Assembly: GCF_013204795.1 (NCBI RefSeq)
Contig: NZ_JABMKW010000020.1
Location: 1,550,001-1,614,000 of the forward strand
Direction of reading: 5' to 3'
DNA from: Pedobacter panaciterrae
GTDB lineage: Bacteria; Bacteroidota; Bacteroidia; Sphingobacteriales; Sphingobacteriaceae
DNA: 64,000 bases
The stretch's first letter is position 1. Each line of letters begins with the position of its first letter. The notes under the pieces were generated by a model, which had not been told where the DNA came from, did no database searches, and saw nothing but the letters and a program-made list of their open reading frames with translations. This document shows, piece by piece, positions 45,308 to 57,100 of the stretch. The translations under genes were made by a program, and so were the position numbers.

Positions 45308-46930
45308 TTAAAGACCTGAACCAATCCAATAGTTATTTAAACTCATCTTAGGATTATTGAACAATGCGTTTGGATGAATTGGCCAGGTCCAACCACCCCT
45401 GTTAAACTTATCTGAAGTCAATGGATTATCTGTCCACTCTTTACTTAATACTCTTTTAGTTCTTACCAGGTCAAAATAACGACTTCCTTCTCCCATCAGT
45501 TCTTTAGATCTTTCCAGAAAAATTGCATCTTTCAAATTTGTATCTTTACTTCCGGTTGGGTACGACGGAGCCAAAGCCCTTCCCCTTACAATATTTAAAC
45601 ACTCTATTGCTATCGGATCTTCAGGATTAAGATTAGCCAATGCCTCTGCACGTAACAAAATAGCATCACTATAGCGCATAATTAAATATGTATTGTCTGG
45701 ATTCAAATCCAAATTAGGATTGTTTGCATCTGCGAATGTATTTAATGCAAATTTCCTTAACTGAAAGGTTGACGCATTTTGATCAAATGGAGCAACAAAC
45801 CAGATCGTTAATCTTAAATCTGATTCATCCGGATAAAGTTTTCTCATATATTCTGTTGAAAATACAGAGTAGCTATATCTGTGAGTATACTCAGGTTGCT
45901 TGTATGGGAAATGGATAAATGCATCTCCAAAGGGCGAATATGCATTAGCCTGCGCAAATGGGTCATTCAAATCCTGATTGTAATTCAGTGTTCTGAACAA
46001 TTCAAAAAGACTTTCCTCAGAACGGCCCTTTACAACTTTAGCCCATTCACCTAGAGGAAGCAGACGAAAAGCTTTACTGTCCATAATCTCTTTTCCCAAT
46101 GCAGCTGTTTCCTGATAATATGAAGTTTTATTAGCAATATCAAACCCTGCATTCCACATATTCATATTCATCAATAAACCTATTGCTGCACCTCTGCTGG
46201 CCCTCACACCCCTCAAAGATGGATCAGTAAAAGTTAACGGTAAATCATTTCTAAAATCTTTAAGATCAGCAATGCAATTATTTATAACAGTTACCATATT
46301 TTCTCTTGGCAGAGGATCTTTTTGAAAGGCATCAGTATAATAAACTACATCCCCAAATAAGCGAACCATCTGAAAATAACAAAAACAACGAATAAATTTG
46401 GCTTCAGCTTTATAGCGCTTAGACTCTTCAGGAGTAAGGGCCTCAATACCATCATCAATTTTGCTGATCATAAGGTTGGCGGATTGTATAACTTTATAAT
46501 ACTCGTCCCATCTGGTTAAATTGCCAAAGTTATAGCCAGACCAAGGCTGCCCATCGAGAATCGCGGCCAACAGGAGTCTGTCGTTAACAGTTGTTAAAGG
46601 AACATTCTGCTTATCGGTACTTCCCTGAGGGTTTGGCGTTTGCCTGGTATGGCCACCGATTAGTCCTGAGGCGGAACGACCGGCGCCACCTTCTGCCGCA
46701 GGGATTACCTCTCCCGAGCGAAATTCTCCTGTTGCTCCAGCAAAAGCTGTTCGTGTATATTTATCAAATAACTCACCATACATATCGGTGATATTTGCTT
46801 CCATATCCTCCCTGGTCTTGTAAAAATTATTTCCTGTAAGTTTATCTATGGGAGTAATATCCAAAAATTTCTTACAGCCATATTGTGAAGCGCTTACAAC
46901 AATAAATAAGCAAATAATATATTTTTTCAT
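45308..46930 (-). CDS. SusD/RagB family lipoprotein (second pair of the cluster)
   Basis: A 540-residue SusD-family lipoprotein (Cys19 in SQYGCKK). It shows DITPIDKLTGNNFYKTREDME at the N-terminus, the TPR-containing core AEAKFIRCFCYFQMVRLFGDV, and the C-terminal signature RSKELMGEGSRYFDLVRTKR. It is 24 bases after its SusC partner. The ligand is not known; the operon has no glycoside hydrolase to hint at it. Confidence 0.93.
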   Translation of the reverse strand: MKKYIICLFIVVSASQYGCKKFLDITPIDKLTGNNFYKTREDMEANITDMYGELFDKYTRTAFAGATGEFRSGEVIPAAEGGAGRSASGLIGGHTRQTPNPQGSTDKQNVPLTTVNDRLLLAAILDGQPWSGYNFGNLTRWDEYYKVIQSANLMISKIDDGIEALTPEESKRYKAEAKFIRCFCYFQMVRLFGDVVYYTDAFQKDPLPRENMVTVINNCIADLKDFRNDLPLTFTDPSLRGVRASRGAAIGLLMNMNMWNAGFDIANKTSYYQETAALGKEIMDSKAFRLLPLGEWAKVVKGRSEESLFELFRTLNYNQDLNDPFAQANAYSPFGDAFIHFPYKQPEYTHRYSYSVFSTEYMRKLYPDESDLRLTIWFVAPFDQNASTFQLRKFALNTFADANNPNLDLNPDNTYLIMRYSDAILLRAEALANLNPEDPIAIECLNIVRGRALAPSYPTGSKDTNLKDAIFLERSKELMGEGSRYFDLVRTKRVLSKEWTDNPLTSDKFNRGGWTWPIHPNALFNNPKMSLNNYWIGSGL

Positions 46931-46954
46931 GTCTTATTAGTTTTGTGACTTCAA

Positions 46955-49900
46955 TTAAAATTCTACGTTAAAACCAAGATTATATACTCGGGGAACCGGG
47001 TAACCATTTGAACCATCTCTACCAATTGCAGTAACCCCCTCCGGATTTGGACCGGTGTAAGGAGAAAAAGTAACAATATTACTTGCCGAAAGGAAGGTAC
47101 GTATATTGTTCAAACCTATACGTCTGGCCATTTTTTTAGCAAATGAATACGAAAGTGTGATCTGGTTAATTTTGAAGTAACTTCCGGTTTCCATCCAAAG
47201 CGTTTGTTCATATCTGTAATTATTCGCAAAAGCGTTGTGTGCATAGTCGTAAGCATTGGCAAATCTGGCGTTGGTAGAACCAGGGCCTGTCCACATATTT
47301 AAGTCATTAACAGGAACAACAGTAAGTGGATTTTTGCCATAAACACCATCTTTGATACCAAACGGATTGTTCAGCAACCTTAACCTGTCTGCAAGGGCAT
47401 TATTCAAAATAGAACGTTTTGCAGTATAAGTAGCATAAATATTAAGGGAAAGGGTAGAACCCGATGGCATAGTATAACTCAAAGTATTAGACATACCACC
47501 TGTTAACACCGGCTGTGTATTACCAACAACTTGTAAATCTCTTGAATCCAATACATAATCACCATTGGCATCATAGAAACGTGCATCGCCACCCTGGAAG
47601 GAATTAAGAAAATCTCCGGAATCATTATTCCTGTATCTTAAACCTGTAACAGGATCAATTGGTACATCGTTTGTTGAATCGTATACACCTTGATTTACAT
47701 ATAAGTAGTTAGCCAATGAATTTCTTCCAATTCTTTTTGCTAAATGCTGTGAATAACCAGAATTAAAATCAAACTCAATAAACTGTCCGTTATACTCTTC
47801 AGGAAGTTTTGTTAAAACGTCATTATTCCAGGCTCCGTTTACGGATATAGTCCAGTTAAATTTGCTGTCTTTAGCTAAAGGCCTGCTTGTAAACGATAGC
47901 TCATATCCATAATTTGCAAGTGCTGCATCATTACTTGTATATTTACTAAAAGCAAGGGTATTAGATAATTGACTAACAAACAGTTCATTATCAACCTTTT
48001 TATAATAAGTATCAAAAATAACATCAAGTTTTCCGTTGAATAGACCTAAGTCAAAACCAAGGTTAAATTGGGTTACTTTTTTTGGCCTAAGCAAAGGGTT
48101 AGGTACATATTCATAATCTATTCCTACCCGTGGATTATTGTTATAGAAACCACGTGGGATGTACTTTCCATAAATATCGATCAAATTTCCAACCGGAAAA
48201 ATGTTTCTACCCGCCGTTACCCGAATATCTCCATAATTTAGCCATTTAAGATCTTTAAGCCAATTTTCTTTATTAAAGTTCCATTTCAAACCCACTGAAG
48301 GATTCTTAGAATATGGTTCTTTATTTCCGTTATTGGAAGTACCGTCAATACGATAAGTTAAATCAAAAATGTATTTCTTCTCAAAATCATAAGTAAAAGC
48401 CGCCGCAAATGAAATTTGATTCTGATCATAAAAAGAAGTTAAAATACCACCGCCCCTAGAGTAATAACCATCATATCCTAATGGTCCTTGAAATTGATCA
48501 TTTGGCGATCTTTCTAATCTTGTAATACTTGATTGTCCCTTTTTAATATACATCTCACTAAAAAGGTTAAGAAAAAAGTTATGCTTCTCATTTAAAGATC
48601 TGGTATAAGAAACGTTATTTCTATTATATAGCTGCGAGGTATATCCATAGAAAGAGTATATCTTAGCAAATTGATCGTTAGCAGCAGCAGGTGTAAAAGT
48701 ATCTTCAGTATCTACATTATAATCATAACTAGCCGCAGAAGTTAAATTTAATCCCGGGATTAGCTCATAACGTCCCTCAATATAAGTATTTAGGTTCTTA
48801 GGTCCTGCATCTGTATTTGTTTGCAGGGCTGATAATACACTACTGGTTGCCTGAAAGAATGAAGGCCCGGGCAGTAATGACGATTTTTGTCCGTCGGCTG
48901 CAACACCCGTTTGTAATAACCCTACTCCATTTGCCTTTTTGATCTTACCTACGTTACCTCTTATTGATCCAAAAAAACTAATTCTTTCAGTAGGTTTATA
49001 GTCCATATTCATATTCAAACTGTACCTGTCAAAACCAGTATTTTTGATAATACCCTTATCAGAAAAGTAACTCAGGTTCGTCTTATAACTAAACTTGGTA
49101 TCACCACCATCAAGCTGAACGTTATGTGTTTGATTATAGGTGTTTTGATAGAAAACGCCCTGCCAATCGGTTGAATTGTTGTAATAAGGATTCAAACTAT
49201 CAGCTAAGAAAGGTGTATTTGAAACCATATACTGATCTCTGAATCTACCATAGGTATTGATCTGATATAATTTTAACTCACGTTCAGCATTCCCACCCAA
49301 AATACTGCGGAGTTTAGGAATTGCATTCATGTAAAAGTTGCCGGTATAACGGATACGCGGAACAGCCGAATTTCCTCGTACAGTTTGTATTAAAATTACA
49401 CCATATGCACCCCTTGAACCGTACAATGCCGTAGCTGTTGCATCTTTCAATACCTCAATACTTGCAATATCTTCCTGAGGGATCAATGAGATTGGACTCA
49501 CCCCAGGGCCTTGTTGTTGAAATCCATACTCAGAAGCTTTATCTGCATCCATAGGAACGCCGTCAATAACATATAGTGGCGAAGTAGGTTGAAGAAATGT
49601 TTCATTTCCCGATCCAGTTGTACTGATAGTTGATAAACCGCGAATGTTAATTGTACCACGTAAACCAGGAGCACCAGTATTTAACTGGATATTTAAACCC
49701 GCCACTTTACCTTGTAACAATTGCTCCACATTGGATACCGGAACATCCTGAACTTCTTTACCGGAAACGATAAAAGATGAACCGGTTGTTACCTCTCTTG
49801 TTCTTTTTTGGTAACCACGAATTACTACCTCCTCCATCGTTTTATTATCCTCTTTAAGAGTTACGTTCAATGTGGTTTGCCCGGCATTTAATTTTATAGT

Positions 49901-50158
49901 TTTTGTTCCATAACTTACATATGTAAATACTAAAGTTGCACCATCATCAACACTTACTGAATAATGGCCTTTGCTGTCAGTTTGAGTAAGTACTTTAAGT
50001 GGCTTACCGGTGGCAACACTAACACCTACCATTGTATCGTTAGATCCGCCATCTTTTACTGTACCACTAACAGTTACCTTCTTTGTTTGCGCCACCAAAT
50101 CCTTGCATAGAAAAATGCAGCTGAAAAAAATCGATAGCAGAATTACTTGTTTTCTCAT
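46955..50158 (-). CDS. SusC/RagA TonB-linked receptor (second pair of the cluster)
   Basis: Start taken at 50158 (1067 residues, MRKQVILLSIFFSCIF) for a proper signal peptide; the frame opens 24 bases earlier. A carboxypeptidase-D regulatory domain (VTVSGTVKDGGSNDTMVGVS, then SKGHYSVSVDDGATLVFTYV) precedes the RagA box EEVVIRGYQKRTREVTTGS and the plug (LYVIDGVPMDADK, IEVLKDATATALYGSRGAYG). The barrel ends in VYNLGFNVEF. No STN domain. Note the box reads VIRGYQ instead of VVVGYG. Confidence 0.94.
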   Translation of the reverse strand: MRKQVILLSIFFSCIFLCKDLVAQTKKVTVSGTVKDGGSNDTMVGVSVATGKPLKVLTQTDSKGHYSVSVDDGATLVFTYVSYGTKTIKLNAGQTTLNVTLKEDNKTMEEVVIRGYQKRTREVTTGSSFIVSGKEVQDVPVSNVEQLLQGKVAGLNIQLNTGAPGLRGTINIRGLSTISTTGSGNETFLQPTSPLYVIDGVPMDADKASEYGFQQQGPGVSPISLIPQEDIASIEVLKDATATALYGSRGAYGVILIQTVRGNSAVPRIRYTGNFYMNAIPKLRSILGGNAERELKLYQINTYGRFRDQYMVSNTPFLADSLNPYYNNSTDWQGVFYQNTYNQTHNVQLDGGDTKFSYKTNLSYFSDKGIIKNTGFDRYSLNMNMDYKPTERISFFGSIRGNVGKIKKANGVGLLQTGVAADGQKSSLLPGPSFFQATSSVLSALQTNTDAGPKNLNTYIEGRYELIPGLNLTSAASYDYNVDTEDTFTPAAANDQFAKIYSFYGYTSQLYNRNNVSYTRSLNEKHNFFLNLFSEMYIKKGQSSITRLERSPNDQFQGPLGYDGYYSRGGGILTSFYDQNQISFAAAFTYDFEKKYIFDLTYRIDGTSNNGNKEPYSKNPSVGLKWNFNKENWLKDLKWLNYGDIRVTAGRNIFPVGNLIDIYGKYIPRGFYNNNPRVGIDYEYVPNPLLRPKKVTQFNLGFDLGLFNGKLDVIFDTYYKKVDNELFVSQLSNTLAFSKYTSNDAALANYGYELSFTSRPLAKDSKFNWTISVNGAWNNDVLTKLPEEYNGQFIEFDFNSGYSQHLAKRIGRNSLANYLYVNQGVYDSTNDVPIDPVTGLRYRNNDSGDFLNSFQGGDARFYDANGDYVLDSRDLQVVGNTQPVLTGGMSNTLSYTMPSGSTLSLNIYATYTAKRSILNNALADRLRLLNNPFGIKDGVYGKNPLTVVPVNDLNMWTGPGSTNARFANAYDYAHNAFANNYRYEQTLWMETGSYFKINQITLSYSFAKKMARRIGLNNIRTFLSASNIVTFSPYTGPNPEGVTAIGRDGSNGYPVPRVYNLGFNVEF

Positions 50159-50184
50159 TGTATTAATTTTTATCATTAACATTT

Positions 50185-51288
50185 CTATTCGTCTTCAAAT
50201 TTTGGATTCACAGTTTTAAAGTGAAATACAATTTCCCAATCACCTTTTTCATAAATGGCAAACTGCTGTGAAATCACACCTTGCTCTCTGGCACCGCCAA
50301 ATCCTCTTCGCGAATAAACAAACTCAACATATGCTGTAGATCCGCCCAATGTGTTTGTTATGCCACCCGCTGTAAACCTTGTCGGAATTCTGGCAACAGG
50401 GATTGGGTATGCAACATCAAACTTTACGTATTCGCTTGTTCTTTCCATATTAAAACCATGCACCAGTTGATCCCATTTAGTTTCATTAAACTTGGCCGGA
50501 TTTATCGCTACTGAATCTTTATTCAAAAACTTAAATCTTAATGAATTGCCAGTTCCACCGGGTACTTTTCTGATATATGTATATACAACTCCTTTTAACC
50601 CGCCTCCATTCGCAAACAAATCATCATTGGTTCCCTCACCTTTCATCCCGGAAATATTGGGATAATTGTGTTGTAAAGCAGTTCCATTTGGTGTGGTGGT
50701 ATTAGGCTTACCGGTAAATTTGTTAATATCTTCTGCAGGGAAATATGGTATCTCTCTATATGGAATTACAGAAAGGTTTTTAATAATTCTCGTTCCCCCT
50801 GAATTCTTAACCTTCACATCGAAATATCTGATATCCTGAGGATAAGTTACAGAATCCCGGGGCTTAAAGACTTCACTTGTAGCAGAAGGCCAAAGAATAA
50901 TATCACCAGAAGGTCTTACCTCAAGCATCGGGCGTTCTTCAATTTTCCTTTTTGCGTCAATTTCGGCTACACTCTTTTCATTTCCTGTATACTCCTGGGT
51001 CCACACCAATACCGGTTTTTTGGCCAGCATATCTTCCGCCGACCTTCCATCTCCAAACCTTGCATTTACAATTTCAAAGGTCATAGGGGCTGAGGAATTA
51101 TCGGGATTAAAAATGCCCTGATATAAATTTAGCCTACCCAAAGTCGGAGAAAATTCTGTCATGGCATAAGTCATTTTAGTGCTTAAATAATCCTTTTCTT
51201 CAGGCAGATCAAAAATCTTCCTGCATCCCGAAAAAGCAATTATCATGGCCAAAAATAGAACTACTCTATATTTTAATATGTTGTACAT
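50185..51288 (-). CDS. DUF5007-like lipoprotein
   Basis: Start placed at 51288 (367 residues) so that MYNILKYRVVLFLAMIIAFSGC is an SPII signal with Cys22; the frame also has an ATG at 51324 overlapping the upstream stop as ATGA, so coupled translation from there is possible. The mature protein opens KIFDLPEEKDYLSTKMTYA and is beta-rich with no enzyme motifs. It resembles DUF5007 proteins found behind SusD and fasciclin genes in Sphingobacteria, from memory. Probably a surface accessory protein. Confidence 0.7.
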   Translation of the reverse strand: MYNILKYRVVLFLAMIIAFSGCRKIFDLPEEKDYLSTKMTYAMTEFSPTLGRLNLYQGIFNPDNSSAPMTFEIVNARFGDGRSAEDMLAKKPVLVWTQEYTGNEKSVAEIDAKRKIEERPMLEVRPSGDIILWPSATSEVFKPRDSVTYPQDIRYFDVKVKNSGGTRIIKNLSVIPYREIPYFPAEDINKFTGKPNTTTPNGTALQHNYPNISGMKGEGTNDDLFANGGGLKGVVYTYIRKVPGGTGNSLRFKFLNKDSVAINPAKFNETKWDQLVHGFNMERTSEYVKFDVAYPIPVARIPTRFTAGGITNTLGGSTAYVEFVYSRRGFGGAREQGVISQQFAIYEKGDWEIVFHFKTVNPKFEDE

Positions 51289-51320
51289 AACATTTATTAA
51301 TTTAAATTTATCTGTCCTCA

Positions 51321-52520
51321 TCATTTGTAAATTGTCCTAAAGTTCATAGTCCATTCAGACAACTGGAATAAATCATCACCGGTATTGCTCAAGAATACAA
51401 TACGGTAGTGTTGCCAGGCAATCTCATTATTAAAATCATAAACCTTATTCTGGAAGTTAGATTCAAATACCATATCCTGTCTGGTATCTAATACTGTCCA
51501 GTCTGTTCCATTTTGAGATCCTTCAACTCTCCAGCTCTTCGGATTACGAGAATATTCTTTCGAGTCATTTGCAGATGTCAATGTGTAAACATTGGATACT
51601 ACAGGTAAACTAGGGTGCCAAATGAAGTAAACTGGTTTAACATTCTGAACATTAAAGTGACAGATGAACTTAGTTAACACATTATCATCAAACAACTTAA
51701 TGAATTTCTCTCCCGGATTTACCGTTCCATCCTTGTAGTCAGGGTTATTAAATTTAACCTCCATTGTACCAGTAACCGTTTTAAATAAGTTTGTTGGCGG
51801 TGGAATAAACGTAAGTCGTCTTGCAAATTCATCGTATCCAAACACATGATCTGGCTGTATTAAATGTACAATTCCATTTTTCGCCTGAATGTTAACTGAA
51901 CTTGTATAAGCAAATGCCCAGTTCGGAGTAAATACACTTCTTTTAGTATTGGCAAACTCAATCACTTCGGGACCGCCATTTTGCATACCTTGAGCATCAG
52001 CGTATTGGCGTTTTCCATGCATTGGATAATTTCCACGTACACTAAAAAGCTCACGGCCATCTCCCAAAGAAAAATCTGTCGATTTAAAAAGTCCCTTTAC
52101 AATATATCTGGATACCATCGTATCCAAATGAGCACTATCATTTTTTGCTTTTTCCAGATCAGCCAAAGCAGGTGCAAACCCAGACGCTAATTCGGTTAAA
52201 AAGATAGCCCTTTTGCCGTTAGCCCTTCTTGCATCATTTAAATTTCTAATTGCCAGCTGAAAACTTGGGTTAGAAACCGCAAATACAGACACGCTACTAT
52301 CGGTAAGAATACTTTTCATTTTAAGTTTATCAATTACCAGCAACAATGAATCATAAACTCCCGGTTTACTTTTCAGGTAATCATAAATATTTAAGGAAGT
52401 ACCTGGATTGATATCCTGAGTAGAATAATAGCCTTTTTCTTTCTTACAGGCCACTTGAAATATTATGGCACTAAACAAGAATGCTATTAAATATCTACTA
52501 TATAAATTTGATTTTTTCAT
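51321..52520 (-). CDS. Fasciclin lipoprotein with C-terminal discoidin-like domain
   Basis: A 399-residue lipoprotein (IIFQVAC, Cys25). Residues about 40-235 form a FAS1-like domain (SLNIYDYLKSKPGVYDSLLL, SVFAVSNPSFQLAI, NIQAKNGIVHLIQPDHV). The last 150 residues look like an F5/8C-type beta sandwich: GEKFIKLFDDNVLTKFICHF, YSRNPKSWRVEGSQNGTDW and WQHYRIVFLSNTGDD. Discoidin domains often bind galactose-type sugars, so this may be the glycan-contacting subunit of its half-cluster. It starts 16 bases after SusD ends. Confidence 0.8.
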   Translation of the reverse strand: MKKSNLYSRYLIAFLFSAIIFQVACKKEKGYYSTQDINPGTSLNIYDYLKSKPGVYDSLLLVIDKLKMKSILTDSSVSVFAVSNPSFQLAIRNLNDARRANGKRAIFLTELASGFAPALADLEKAKNDSAHLDTMVSRYIVKGLFKSTDFSLGDGRELFSVRGNYPMHGKRQYADAQGMQNGGPEVIEFANTKRSVFTPNWAFAYTSSVNIQAKNGIVHLIQPDHVFGYDEFARRLTFIPPPTNLFKTVTGTMEVKFNNPDYKDGTVNPGEKFIKLFDDNVLTKFICHFNVQNVKPVYFIWHPSLPVVSNVYTLTSANDSKEYSRNPKSWRVEGSQNGTDWTVLDTRQDMVFESNFQNKVYDFNNEIAWQHYRIVFLSNTGDDLFQLSEWTMNFRTIYK

Positions 52521-52536
52521 ATCTATTAATGTTTAG

Positions 52537-54078
52537 TTATTTCCAATAAGAGTTTTGTACCAACTCAGGATTTTGATCAATAAGAGATTGAGCAATAGGC
52601 CAGTAAATACCACCAGAATTAATTAAAGCAATAAACTTCGGATCTCTTTGCACAATTTTATGATACCTAACCAAATCGAACCATCTGTAACCTTCACCCA
52701 TAAATTCCTTATTACGCTCATTAAAAATCGCATCAATAAGATTCCCACTGCGCTCGGGCGAGTACGGCACATAACTACTATTGGTAGCTCCCACATTATC
52801 AACGTTATACCTAAATGCTCTTACTATATTAAGCGCATCAATCGCCCCTTGTCTTTCCCCTAATACAGCCAAAGCCTCAGCTCTCAACAGTGTAACATCT
52901 TCCAGCCTTGTAAAGAGTATAGCACTTGAAAATATTCTGAAAGTTGGGTCTGATGATCCATCCTGCATACATTTTATCTTACTAAAAATTGGATACTTAC
53001 CTAGGAAATTTGTAAAATAAAGCTGAGAGTGAGTAACACCATTACTATCGATATTAAACCTGCCATCATTAGCTTCTTTAAATATGGATAAGATTGAATC
53101 CTTTGGTACAAAAATATCCGGTAGATTTTTATTTACAATTGGCTCTGCAAGTGTAAGTGATTCAATATTACCTACGAATGTGGCATCCTGATGTCCAAAG
53201 ATAAAACCAAATCCCAACAGCTGATTATTATTCTTATCAAAGAAAAGTCCTCTGCGACCTGTAAGATAATCGGTTGGATTATAAGCCATTGCCGCTTTAC
53301 CAAAATTATCAAGCACAATTTTGGTATAAACAGTTACGTCAGCATATTTCCCTTGCCATGCAGCCGCCTGAGCAGCAACAGCATAGGCACTTAATTTTCT
53401 AACCAGGGTTCCATTCCATCTTCCTTCTCCTTCATTATAGTACATCCCCGGTTGCTGAATATCGTTTACACTGTATCTATATGGTAACTGTTCAGCAGCT
53501 GCCACCATTTCGGCCTGAACAAACTCCATAATCGCGTTACGATCTGATCTTTTAACATTTTCAAATTGTCCGTCACGAGATGAGGTAATAAAAGGTACAT
53601 CACCCCATATTCTCACCATGTAGAAGTAAGCAAATGCGCGCAAAAATCTTATTTGCGCTATATCTACAGTCATATTGTTATCCGTATACCTGGCATCTTT
53701 CGCTTTAACTTCTTGGATACGCTCAAGGAAAATATTTGCAGCATTTACAATTGCATAAAATCTTCTCCAATTAGAAAGTTCTTGAACCACTGGATAAGCA
53801 GCCTTCAGGTCATTTCTTATAATGGCTTTCAGATCCTGACGTAAAGGGCTATCAAAATTTCCCATACGCACATCACCATAAATCCAATGGCCATTGTTAT
53901 CTGCTAATGCTGCCCTGGTTAACCCATATACCCCAAGCAGTTTAGCTCTGGAATCTTCCATATTGTTCCAGGAGTTCTGTTCATTTACCACACGGGTTGA
54001 GTTTATATCTAATGCTTTTTTACAGCCACCTGCTACCAGAGCAAAAAAGATAAGACTCAGCAAAACTATTTTTTTCAT
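52537..54078 (-). CDS. SusD/RagB family lipoprotein (first pair of the cluster)
   Basis: A 513-residue SusD-family lipoprotein (LVAGGC, Cys19, followed by KKALDIN). The core motif AQIRFLRAFAYFYMVRIWGDV and the C-terminal signature NKEFMGEGYRWFDLVRYHK are clear. It is 51 bases downstream of its SusC. It is shorter than the other two SusD proteins in the window. Confidence 0.94.
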   Translation of the reverse strand: MKKIVLLSLIFFALVAGGCKKALDINSTRVVNEQNSWNNMEDSRAKLLGVYGLTRAALADNNGHWIYGDVRMGNFDSPLRQDLKAIIRNDLKAAYPVVQELSNWRRFYAIVNAANIFLERIQEVKAKDARYTDNNMTVDIAQIRFLRAFAYFYMVRIWGDVPFITSSRDGQFENVKRSDRNAIMEFVQAEMVAAAEQLPYRYSVNDIQQPGMYYNEGEGRWNGTLVRKLSAYAVAAQAAAWQGKYADVTVYTKIVLDNFGKAAMAYNPTDYLTGRRGLFFDKNNNQLLGFGFIFGHQDATFVGNIESLTLAEPIVNKNLPDIFVPKDSILSIFKEANDGRFNIDSNGVTHSQLYFTNFLGKYPIFSKIKCMQDGSSDPTFRIFSSAILFTRLEDVTLLRAEALAVLGERQGAIDALNIVRAFRYNVDNVGATNSSYVPYSPERSGNLIDAIFNERNKEFMGEGYRWFDLVRYHKIVQRDPKFIALINSGGIYWPIAQSLIDQNPELVQNSYWK

Positions 54079-54129
54079 TTCGTCTATTTTAAATGGTACT
54101 TAATGTTATTTGTCTATGTGTGATATTAA

Positions 54130-57100
54130 TTAAAAATCCATTTTTACACCTAGCATATACGTTCTAGGAATTTGCATTCCGTAACCTGTATCGTAACCAG
54201 TATAGTTTACGAGCTCTGGATCTTGTCCTGTATATTTAGTAAGGGTGAAAATATTATGCACACTACCATAAACATAAAATCTTTCAAGTCTTGGCATTTT
54301 CTTTTTCATCAATTTCGTTAAATCATAACCTAACGACACAGTTCTCAATTTTAAGAATGAAGCATCTTCAAGGAATAAATCCTGATTGGCCTGATAAGGA
54401 GCCGACGAACTCCATGGGTTATACAAAGGGTATTTTGAATAATCTCCCCTTTTTTCCCAGTAGGTAACCTCTCTAACAGAGTTGATGTTATTTAACCCTT
54501 CGCGATTAACAAAATCAAAACGGTTTGCCATTTCCTGATTTATTAGATCTCGTCCTAAATTGAAATACATATTTACACTGAGGGTCCAGTTTTTATATCC
54601 GAAATCGTTATTAAAGCCTCCGGAAACAAGCGGAAGGGCATGTCCGGTCAAGGTTCTGTCGCTATTATTGATAGTATTATCTCCGTTAAGGTCTTTCCAA
54701 ATCGGATCTCCTGCCTTTAATGTAATTGCATTATAGCTCATTTTTTGACCATTTGCTCCCACCGGAACTTCCGCATCGGTATTAAAAATACCTTCATTCT
54801 TTAATAACCAATAGCTGTCTACAGATTCGCCGACTTTTAAAAGTCTGTCACCAACAATCAATTCAGATAAACCACCCGGCAAAGCTTTCAATTTATTTTT
54901 ATTGAAATTTAAGTTAAGTGAAGAAGTCCATGAAACCTTATTTGTTGACGGTAAGATATCAGCACTAATTGCAGCATCAATACCAGTATTTGCAATAGAC
55001 ATACCGTTTCTAATAACGGTAGTGTATCCGTATTCAGCAGCGCCAGGTACACCTAGCAATTGATTTTTATCTTCTTTAGTATATACATCAACTGAAGCTC
55101 TGATCCTGTTTTTTAAGAAAGCAACGTCAACTCCAACATTTAACTGATCCTGATAAGCCCATTCCAGGCCATAAGGAATAGCACCGGCATTATATGGTCT
55201 GGTTAGCGTTCCGAAACCGTTATATCCAGGTGCAATTAAATTACCGGTAAAACCAATAAAGGCGGTATACTGAGGGCCCTGAGCATAATTATCAAATAGC
55301 TCGGCCCTACCCATACGACCTACGCTGGCACGTAAATTCAAATCTGAAACAAAATCGTTCGTTCCAAGAAAATCTTTCTTCATATTCCAGCTTCCAGAAA
55401 AGATCGGTGAATAGAACCATCTATTAGTAGGTTGCTGATTCGAAGATGCATCAGCACGCAACATAGCAGAAAAAGTATAAATTTCTTTATAATTGTAGCT
55501 TGCTTTTCCAGTAAATGAAACCTGATTGTTTCTGGTTTTATCTAAAAATTTCCAAACAAGTTCTCTCCTGAATACAAATGGCTCTAAATAATCACCTCTA
55601 TTCGGATCAGATTGCAACAAATTAAGTTTTACGAAATCGTTAGCTCCTTTATAAGCATATGCATAATTGTATTTATAAGTATCATACTGAAATGAAGAAC
55701 CTACAACGAAGTTAAATGTATGTACATCATTAATCTTCAGATCATACGTTGCCGTATTATCAAAAAACACTCTTCTACTGTACCCATAATAATTTGAGGC
55801 ATAGTTTGTTGTTTGCAGCAACGTTCTTGGATAGAATATATCTCTGTAGCCCTCATTATGATCCAATCCAAAAGTAGAATTGAATTTAAATCTGCCCAGA
55901 TCTATACCCAGACTAACCAATCCTTCAACAATATTAGACCTGTTGTCATCAAATCCTTTGTCAAATTGATCCAGATATTCACCATATTTTAACTTATTAG
56001 GGGCAATTGGTGAACTTAAATCAGGTATGTAGTTCACTTGTGATAACCTATCTCTAACATTCTTATTTCGTTGACGGTCAACACGGTTCGCGTTAATAAT
56101 CGCCGTAAACGCCATCCATTCGGTTGGCCTCATGTTAATCTGAAAGCGAGTATTATAGCGATCTGCACCAGTATTGTCTGCAACGCCACCGCTGGTAGTT
56201 GTACCCACCCCAAAACGGAAGTTAGCTCTATCACTACCACCCGAAATTCCCGCATTTACAGAATAAGCAAGTGCATTACCATAATACCTATCAGTCCAGT
56301 TAGATGGCCCATAAAAGTCATTGTTTAACGAGTCACTTAAATAAAGAGGATAAGAGTCGTTATCAGAGTAACTACCATTGGCAGTATACTTATTGTAAAA
56401 TTGTCTTCTAAAGTCGTTCTCGAACTTACCATTTATAGTAGTTACCGCACTAGGCTGTGCTAAACCTATATATGACTCGAAGTTAATTTTTCTAATTGTC
56501 GAGTTCTTTTTGCTCGTAAGCAAAATTACTCCGTTAACTCCTTTTGGTCCGTAAACAGATGTAGCACCAAGATCCTTCAATATCTGCACAGATTCTATAT
56601 TATCCATGTTGATATTGGCAAGTGTATTTGTTGCCGGACCTATTCTGTCAAATTTAAATTGTTGGATATCGTAAGCAAAAGGATGCTCACCAACTAACGG
56701 TATCCCATCAAGAACAACTAGCGGTTGTGTAGCAAATTGTTCACGTGGCGATACAAGCGGTTGTGATGTTCCGCGGATAAACATGTTCTGAACGGTACCT
56801 GGCTCACCAGATGATTCCTGAACATAAAGGCCAGCAGCCTCACCTTTTAAATACTGCTGTAATGTAATCGCAGGAAAAATAGCGAGCTTTTTAGGATCGA
56901 CATCATTTCCTTTAGATTCTAAAGCCGAAAAAACGGTCCTCTTGGACTTAGGCTGGAAGCGTGTAGTGTCTACTTTAAGTTTGGCAGAATCCTCTTCAGC
57001 AGAATCAGTCTGTTGTTGGAAGCTCATCTTAAAAGAAGAAATATCCGACACACAGGCAGACCTAGCGGCATTGCCAAAAGAACATGTTGATGAACACAAC